DNA from: JBPESN01 sp051710625
Lineage (GTDB): Bacteria; Pseudomonadota; Gammaproteobacteria; Enterobacterales; Enterobacteriaceae
Assembly: GCF_051710625.1 (NCBI RefSeq)
Contig: NZ_JBPESN010000002.1
Coordinates: 43,137-107,136 of the forward strand
Reading direction: 5' to 3'
Length of the DNA: 64,000 nt
Within the stretch, counting starts at the first letter, position 1. Every line of letters begins with the position of its first letter. A model generated the notes under the pieces. It ran no database searches. It was not told the origin of the DNA and saw only the letters and a list, made by a program, of their open reading frames with translations. Both the position numbers and the translations under genes were made by a program. This document shows positions 58,363 through 64,000 of the stretch, one piece after another.

Positions 58363-59148
58363 GTGTCATCAGGGCCATCCAGCTATAAGATTTTTGACGT
58401 GACGCTAAAAGAAAGTGTTGCGATCACCCCGTCACTGCAACGTTGTGTTTTTTACGGCGAAGACGTCGCAAACATGGCCCGCCATGCGCCCGATCAACGC
58501 ATCAAGGTGGTGCTGCCGCTGGCCGGTGGCGAACCGCCCTGTCTGGTAAATAACGGCGAATGGTATCCCGCCTGGCTTGCCGAACGTCGCCCGCAGCGGC
58601 GCACCTACACCCCACCCTACGCAATGTGCGTCCCGCCCAGGGCGAGCTGGATATTGACTTTGTTCGGCACGGTGATAACGGTCCGGCTTCGCGCTGGGTC
58701 AACCACGCCTGCATCGGCGATCGCTTGCAACTTATCGCGCCCAATGCCGCCTTCGACGGCAATGGCGGCGGGTTTGAATGGTTGCCTCCGGACGGGGTGC
58801 GCCAGGTACTGCTGGTGGCGGATGAAACCGCGCTACCCGCGGCGCTGGGCATTTTGGAATTCTTGTCGGCGCAGGCATCGCCGCCGCAGGTTCAGGCTTT
58901 TTTTGAAGTGCCGCTCTGCGCCGATGTCCAAGCGCTCAATCATTATACCTTCGCCAAAATCCATCGGCTGCCGCGTGAAAAGCAGCTCCACCAGCCCCCC
59001 TATGGCCAGTCGTTGCTGATGGCGCTAGAGACCCGGCTTTAGATCCCCGACGATGCGCCGCGTACTCAGGATGAAGCGGCGCAGGGCATTCTGCGGCCTG
59101 CAGCGGGAAACCCTTAGCCTGATGGGCTATTGGTGCCACGGCCGTTGA
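58363..59148 (+). pseudogene. Siderophore-interacting protein (YqjH/ViuB-type ferric reductase), broken
   Basis: Begins with GTG 58363: SSGPSSYKIFDVTLKESVAI, MARHAPDQRIKVVLPLAGGE, and the FAD-binding RRTYT motif, after which one inserted base (near 58612) shifts the frame. LRNVRPAQGELDIDFVRHGD, GPASRWVNHACIGDRLQLIA, VRQVLLVADETALPAALGIL and QAFFEVPLCADVQALN follow, then a TAG at 59041 and a degraded end LQRETLSLMGYWCHGR to TGA 59148. A central part of the NAD(P)H domain is missing. The family reduces ferric siderophores in the cytoplasm. Confidence 0.88.
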
Positions 59149-59963
59149 CCCCGCCGGCGGCGCTTAGCGCTACCGCCTTCCCGTCCCGACTTGCGCGGGC
59201 ACGGGGTCGGTTATGTGCCAACTGCATAAACGGCGCCTCGATTTTGACGAACGTCAGGGCGCTGACGATGAAAACCTCCACAAAGACCGCAGCCAAGGCG
59301 ATAACCGGCCCCCAATGGGGATATAACCAGCGGAAACTGATGGTCAACATTAGCCCGTGTAACAAATAGCTGCTGTAGCTTATGACGCCGGCGAAGAGCA
59401 ACGACGGGCTGCGCAGCAGACCAAACAGGTCATTACTGCTGGCGGTGATAAGGGAAAAGACCGCAATCAGCAATACCGACAGGCCCGTGTAGGCAAAGTC
59501 AAACAGGTAAAAACTCAGACCGACGCTCGCCTGCGCCACCGCCGAGAGCCCCTGTTTCCAGACTGGCCTTCTAATGCAGCGCTGCCGTCTCGGCGTTAAA
59601 ACCCCCGGGCAGGTGTGTAATGTGGCGGTCAGCATGCCGCCCACGAAGGCGTACAGAATACTGTACTGCACCGCCGTGATCGCCTGCGCCCAATGCAGCA
59701 ATGCAACAGGATGACGACCGCCCCGAGCGCGACCAGTCCGCGCCGGCGTTGATGCGCCAATCCGAGTGCATAAATAAGTTGGTCATTAAAATTCCGTGAT
59801 GAATAATCACGGTGGTCGCCGCCAGGTCGCGCAGGCCATTGATGATGACGAATTTGCCATCATCGGCCATTTCAGTGGCGAAGGGTTTACAGACCAGCGG
59901 GTAGAGCAACATAGAGGTGAGAAACGGGATGGCACACAGGGAGAGGTAAACGAAATCGGGCAT
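59114..59963 (-). pseudogene. Second acyltransferase-3 gene, internal deletion and frameshift
   Basis: ATG 59961-59963 gives PDFVYLSLCAIPFLTSMLLY, FVIINGLRDLAATTVIIHHG (motif R...HH of acyltransferase-3) and MTNLFMHSDWRI, then frame loss near 59715. It resumes as AITAVQYSILYAFVGGMLTA, VGLSFYLFDFAYTGLSVLLI, SPSLLFAGVISYSSYLLHGL and LAAVFVEVFIVSALTFVKIE to 59114. Family length is about 350 residues; around 100 from the middle are gone. It overlaps the preceding convergent gene by 35 bases, suggesting deletion fused the two ends. Confidence 0.8.
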
Positions 59964-60175
59964 AACAATCTCTAGCGGAAGCGAAAGCCCTTAAGCTTAG
60001 AACATGTCCGGCGTGAGCGGCAAGGCGTTCGCCGGCGCAGCATGCAATCCTCAGGCGATACACGCCGGCCCATCGGATTCCTGGGCCATCAACTGTCTGA
60101 TTTAGCGCCATAAAGATAAATTTTTCAAGTTCTGTAAAGCCGTCGTTTCCGGGTGTTACCGCCCCACCGCTCTGG

Positions 60176-61160
60176 TTAAAAAGCCAGGTCGATCACCACG
60201 CTATCGGTGTAAATTCCCGTCGGCGGTGTCGTTTGCGTTTTGACGATTTTCGCCACGTAGTTGAACATCCGCGTCAAACCCATCGCCGGTCACGCTGACG
60301 GCGGCGGCGCTGGCCACGCGCTCTGCGCCGCTGCTACCCCAGCGCGTGTTGCCATTGGCCTGGTAGATTTCATAACTCAGCCGTTGGCGGCCGTTGGCCA
60401 TGTTCCGTACATTGCCTACCGCATGAGCGCCGTTGCTAAAGCCCACCTACCGTGTAGCTGCTGCCTTTGGTACAGGTGACGAGGTGACGCTGCTGCCTTG
60501 GTGACATCGTTAAAACTGGCGACCAGCGGCGCACTGATGAAATTGAGGTTCGGCGCGGTAATGGCGATGCAATCGTTGGTGCCGATAAGCGTAACGCTTG
60601 TCGGCACCACTACCGTGCCGGCCTGCATGCTGGCAGGCAAACACGTCCCGCCGACACCGATGCTGGTGCAGATATTATATTGCGTCAGCACGTTCAATGT
60701 CCCGCTATAGGTGCCCGCCCTGACCGCGACGCCCGGCAACGTGCGCAGATACAGCGGCAAAGTAAAGTTGAGATTGCTCATGATGCCCACCAGATTGATC
60801 AACTCCTGCGATCCGTAGGTAACCGCCCCTGCCGCCCACGCTCAGCTCGGTTGCGCAATTCTCCGAGGTACAAAGCTGTACCGGCACGCCGTCGCCGCTG
60901 TTTTGCAGCACCGCGCTTCCGCCGGTGACCTGACTGGCGCCGGTCAATTGCAAACGGATCTAGTTGGACGAGAGCATCGAGGCGATACTGCCGGCGCCAC
61001 AGTTAACGTGCACCTCGCCGGTCGTGGTGCTGGCCTGATTGTTAAGCACAAACGACGTCACGCTGCCGAGATTGGCGCTGCTGGCGGGCAGCGAGCAGGC
61101 AGCGTTCGCCGCGCCCCCATCATCAATGGCAAAAGCAACCAGAGTCGCAGGTCGAGTCAT
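60176..61160 (-). pseudogene. Spore coat U (SCPU) domain fimbrial subunit/tip protein, broken
   Basis: AGGAG then ATG 61158-61160 (TRPATLVAFAIDDGGAANAA, degraded signal peptide). CSLPASSANLGSVTSFVLNN, a TAG near 60961, LTGASQVTGGSAVLQNSGDG and VQLCTSENCATELSVGG complete the first SCPU-type domain in pieces. ELINLVGIMSNLNFTLPLYL, RTLPGVAVRAGTYSGTLNVL and QYNICTSIGVGGTCLPASMQ start the second. A shift near 60500 precedes YTVGFSNGAHAVGNVRNMAN, GRQRLSYEIYQANGNTRWGS and VAKIVKTQTTPPTGIYTDSV to TAA 60176. Two SCPU domains mark archaic (sigma, Csu-like) chaperone-usher pilus tips. Confidence 0.85.
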
Positions 61161-61185
61161 GGGGCGCTCCTGATGCAGGTTCAAT

Positions 61186-63572
61186 CAGAGGGCAGCGCAC
61201 GGGCCCGTAGGTTTTCAACGCATACACCACGCCGCACGGCAGCGGCAGCCGCGCCTGACAGCGCCCTCCATCCGGCGTTTGCGCCGTGATGAGGTTTTCG
61301 TCGCTAAGATTATCCAGCCAGGCCTGGCCATCCCAGCCGACAACTTCCGTCGGCTGGCCCCGTCGGGTCAATTGCGTGGCGACGGGCAGTGACTGGCCCT
61401 GACCGTCGTGCAGAATAACCAAGGCGGCGCGAAGCTTCTGCACGCCAAAATTAACGGTATAACCACTTTGTCGGCGAATGGTCAGACGCTATTCCACCCG
61501 GGAGGTGGTGATTTCCAGCGGTAAATCGAGCGTATTGATTGCATATTTCGCCGGATAATAAGCGCTAACGCCCGGCACCAGCAGATAGCCTTGGGCATTG
61601 GTGACCCCCGCCGACTGATTTTCATAACTCACTTCTACGTTGAGGTAACCGGTTTTCACCAGCGCGAAGCGCTATTATTTAACTGATTTGCGGCCAACCA
61701 TTGCTCATCCATCAGCACCAGCGCACCGCTGAGATCGTTCCAGACGGTATTTTCTTCACCGTAGCCGTAAATACCGCCATCAATTTCCATCAGCGGATTG
61801 CGCCAGCCGATCATCCCCTGCCGATAATCCGCGGCGCGCCGTTGACGGGCGTAGGCGAAATCCCAACTGATACCGCCATCGGACGGCATGGCGCTGGAGA
61901 GGGTGAGCCGCTGCGCCATGCCGCCGCCAGGGGATCGCTCTACCCTAACGCTTGCATTGGACAGCGCACTAAACGGCACGATAACAGCCAGCGCCCCGCT
62001 CCATCCCCCGCCTGTACGGCGTATAGCTTCCGGAGACAAACAGGCTGGCGTCACCCCATAACGATTTACTCCACGACAGATTCCACAGTTGCGTCCGCTC
62101 CCCCTGGGCGCCGCGAATGGCAACATAGGCCGCGTCCAGGCTGCCGTAGCGGGCCAGCGACAACGTGGCGTTGTATTGTTCGCTGCGGCAGTTGAGAACT
62201 CTAGCGCGTATCGCGAAGCAAAGCGTTATCGCCGTTATCGTAAATCGCCAGATTGCCAAACCGGGCGCTACGCAGGATATGCTACGTACCAATGCTAAAC
62301 ATGCGATTGTTATAGCGATAGCCGAAGCCGTATTGATCCCCCTGCTCCCCCTGCTCCCCCTGCCACAGACTATGGTTCCAGGAGTGATTCACCCCCCCAG
62401 CGCGCTGAGACGCAGTTGGGTGCCCACGCCGCCCAGCGCTAGGCTGTCCGCGCCTTCCGCCTAGGTTTCCAGCGTAAGCCAGTCGGTAATGCCCCGGCGA
62501 TAGCTGCCGCTGGCGACCACCTCACCGTAATAGGCACTCAGCGTGCCATATCCTTTGCGTAGCGCACCGGCGGAAAAGGAAAAATCCGCCAGTCCCGTTT
62601 CCAGCACCATGCTGGAAACGTAAAACGGCAGTGTGGTCACCACCTGCCGCCCGAGCGCGTCGGTGGTGACGATTACCGCATCGCCGGCGCCGTTGACGAA
62701 CGGCAGATTATTCAGCGACCAGGGTCCGGGTTGTACCGACTCGCTATTGGTTTTAAAACCGTTAACGAACATATCGAGGGAGGTCGGCATCACCGCCGAC
62801 CCGCTAAATGACGGCAGCGAGTAAGTGACCAGGTACGGTTGCAAGGCAAAATCCCGGGCGATCTGCACGCCGCCGCCCCTGATGCTGCTGCTCCAGGAGA
62901 CCGACCCGGTGATCAGATCCCCCACGGTCCAGCTCAAGGCGTCATCTTCATTCTCATTGGACCAGGCGGTGTCGTAACGGATATAGCCGTTGCGGGTGCT
63001 GCTGGTGCCGCTCAGGCTGCGCTGCACGACGCCGTCATGGCTGATTATCCGAAGTCGCCAAATACGCGCCATTCGTTCCAGGCGAACGTGCGTAACGCAC
63101 CGTTATAAAAACGGGTGGTATAGACATCGTAATTCAGCACCGTGCCGGTGCTGGTTCTGGCGGGATAGTGCGGCGCAGGCTGCTTGTGGGAAAACGCCTG
63201 CGCCGGCAGCCAGCCCGCCGGTACCCTCAGCTGCAACTGCTGTCGTTGTGTGTCCAAGTGCGTCTGCACGTCCGGCATGGCCGAGACATCGACCCAGTCG
63301 CCCGTCAACTTCTCCGCCGGCAAACCGGCCTGGCGCAGATCCTGAGCGCGCAGCAGATAATGCCCATGCGAAAAAGTGATCGGGACGATGAATCCGTTGT
63401 CCGCCTGATTGACAATAAGTCCTAAGGGGTATTGCTGACGCCGGCTGGCCTCGGCCGCGCTGGAGGACGGCGGCAGAACGTCCAGGGGCAGCGTGTCGGC
63501 GCCCGCGGCGCCAATGCCCGACGGCAGGATCAATAGCGGGAACAGGCCGGACCGGCAGCACCGCATCTTCAC
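61186..63572 (-). pseudogene. Archaic-type fimbrial usher, broken
   Basis: ATG 63570-63572 overlaps the chaperone stop. Signal peptide, then YPLGLIVNQADNGFIVPITF and HYLLRAQDLRQAGLPAEKLT (N-terminal chaperone-binding domain), NYDVYTTRFYNGALRTFAWN, frameshift near 63050, SWTVGDLITGSVSWSSSIRG, GGVQIARDFALQPYLVTYSL, GDAVIVTTDALGRQVVTTLP and FYVSSMVLETGLADFSFSAG. TAG near 62461 and further shifts near 62290, 62050 and 61660 follow, before YLLVPGVSAYYPAKYAINTL, SGYTVNFGVQKLRAALVILH and DGGRCQARLPLPCG. Outer-membrane pore for pilus assembly; about 800 residues in the family. Confidence 0.88.
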
Positions 63573-63873
63573 TGCGCTTGCTGTGCGCCGCTACGCCAGA
63601 GGCGATCGCGGTTGTCCAGCCGGAATTCCAACTGCTGGCCGCGAGCCAGGTTTCCCTTCAGCGGCCAACGATAGCTCGCGTGGGACAGGACATAGCCGAA
63701 GAGTTCGTCGCTTAAACGATGATGGTCGAATTGCGCCTGGCTGAGCCGCGCATGCACTGGTCCGCGGATGGTGACCTCTAAAAACGCCTTGCCGCCCTCC
63801 TCGATCACCCGCCAGCTTAACAACAATTCGCCGGCGGCGGGCGCGGCCCGCTCACCGTAAACGAACAGCGGCA
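63569..63873 (-). pseudogene. Fimbrial periplasmic chaperone, 5' end removed by IS
   Basis: The frame PLFVYGERAAPAAGELLLSW, IEEGGKAFLEVTIRGPVHAR, LSQAQFDHHRLSDELFGYVL and WPLKGNLARGQQLEFRLDNR is the second half of an archaic PapD-like chaperone (strand G1 through domain 2). It ends by overlap with the usher start (ATGA). The coding sequence begins exactly at the IS end (63874), so the N-terminal domain with the catalytic Arg-Lys pair is separated or lost. The apparent ATG is partly supplied by IS sequence. Confidence 0.85.
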
Positions 63874-64000
63874 TGTAGTGGTCAACTAAAACTAGCCACC
63901 GCGTTAGACTGTATGTAGAACAGTCGCTCAGATTCGTTTGGAGTTAAGCCGCCGTTACACCAGTGAGGCCGGATAGCGCTGTAATACCTCGTGATGTAGC
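63874..64000 (-). mobile_element. Second IS3-family element, partial at window end
   Basis: The terminus begins TGTAGTGGTCAACTAAAACT and matches the first element's left end at 35 of 36 bases, then diverges. The minus strand encodes an orfB C-terminus YITRYYSAIRPHWCNGGLTP, NESERLFYIQSNAVASFS and stop within the terminal repeat, here in an undamaged frame. So it is a related but distinct IS, inserted in the fimbrial chaperone gene. The other end lies outside the window. Confidence 0.88.

Noticed and set aside
1..64000. CRISPR array, tRNA or rRNA genes, prophage, toxin-antitoxin or defence system
   Set aside because: No regularly spaced repeats, no cloverleaf with CCA-type end, no rRNA signature and no phage or defence gene recognised anywhere in the window.

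Overview
The window looks like chromosome of a Sodalis-type insect endosymbiont (Enterobacterales), most likely Sodalis glossinidius or a close relative. This rests on gene order and protein similarity judged by eye. The hemA-prfA-prmC-sirB1-kdsA, lolB-ispE-prs-ychH-pth-ychF and ychO-chaC-chaB-chaA blocks have the E. coli order. About two thirds of the recognisable genes carry frameshifts, nonsense codons or internal deletions. That pattern is typical of a recently host-restricted symbiont with moderate GC and few insertion sequences.

Layout. 1-6728: decayed ychO (inverse autotransporter), an acyltransferase-3 gene, chaC, an intact chaB, chaA and dauA. 6923-17269: the housekeeping core, with kdsA, prmC, prfA, hemA, ispE, prs, ychH, pth and ychF intact. 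sirB1 is broken, sirB2 is unrecognisable, and lolB has a single in-frame amber codon. 17686-18934: a decayed IS3-family element abutting a truncated phosphodiesterase gene. 18935-22506: phosphodiesterase remnant, broken GntR regulator and an intact anion-symporter-type MFS gene. 22981-29038: yfaZ (frameshifted only at its C-terminus, with a perfect 18-bp hairpin in its signal-peptide region), an AI-2E-family permease pseudogene, intact ahpC beside broken ahpF, a broken TetR gene, two tandem tiny ORFs with lipoboxes, and a DUF3313 lipoprotein pseudogene.

29673-34755 is a decayed four-carbon sugar-acid cluster (OtnK, OtnC, DeoR, GntP and SAF-domain oxidoreductase homologues). 34720-38080 holds remnants of yghX, a lipoate-ligase-family gene and alkB, plus an intact SsuA-like binding protein. 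38081-48172 is a block of decayed respiratory-dehydrogenase and uptake genes: lldR/lldD, cycA, dld, a pqqU(yncD)-like PQQ receptor and a gcd-like PQQ glucose dehydrogenase. 48421-51215: intact M20 amidohydrolase and amn. 51260-59963: broken LysR/alcohol dehydrogenase, IclR/hydrolase/MFS, ssuB/ssuC, a siderophore-interacting protein and a second acyltransferase. 60176-63873: a decayed archaic (spore coat U type) chaperone-usher fimbrial operon whose chaperone gene is cut by a second IS3-family element running off the window end.

Together, heme synthesis, peptide release, KDO and PRPP synthesis, isoprenoid synthesis, tRNA recycling, peroxide defence (AhpC only) and AMP turnover remain. Lactate and glucose oxidation, sugar-acid use, sulfonate uptake, fimbriae and invasin are being lost. 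I found no clearly new multi-gene system. The most unusual items are the tandem micro-lipoprotein ORFs with nearby TetR-like operator motifs, the yfaZ hairpin, the lolB amber codon, the paired pqqU-gcd remnants and the preserved pair of lld operator-like palindromes.
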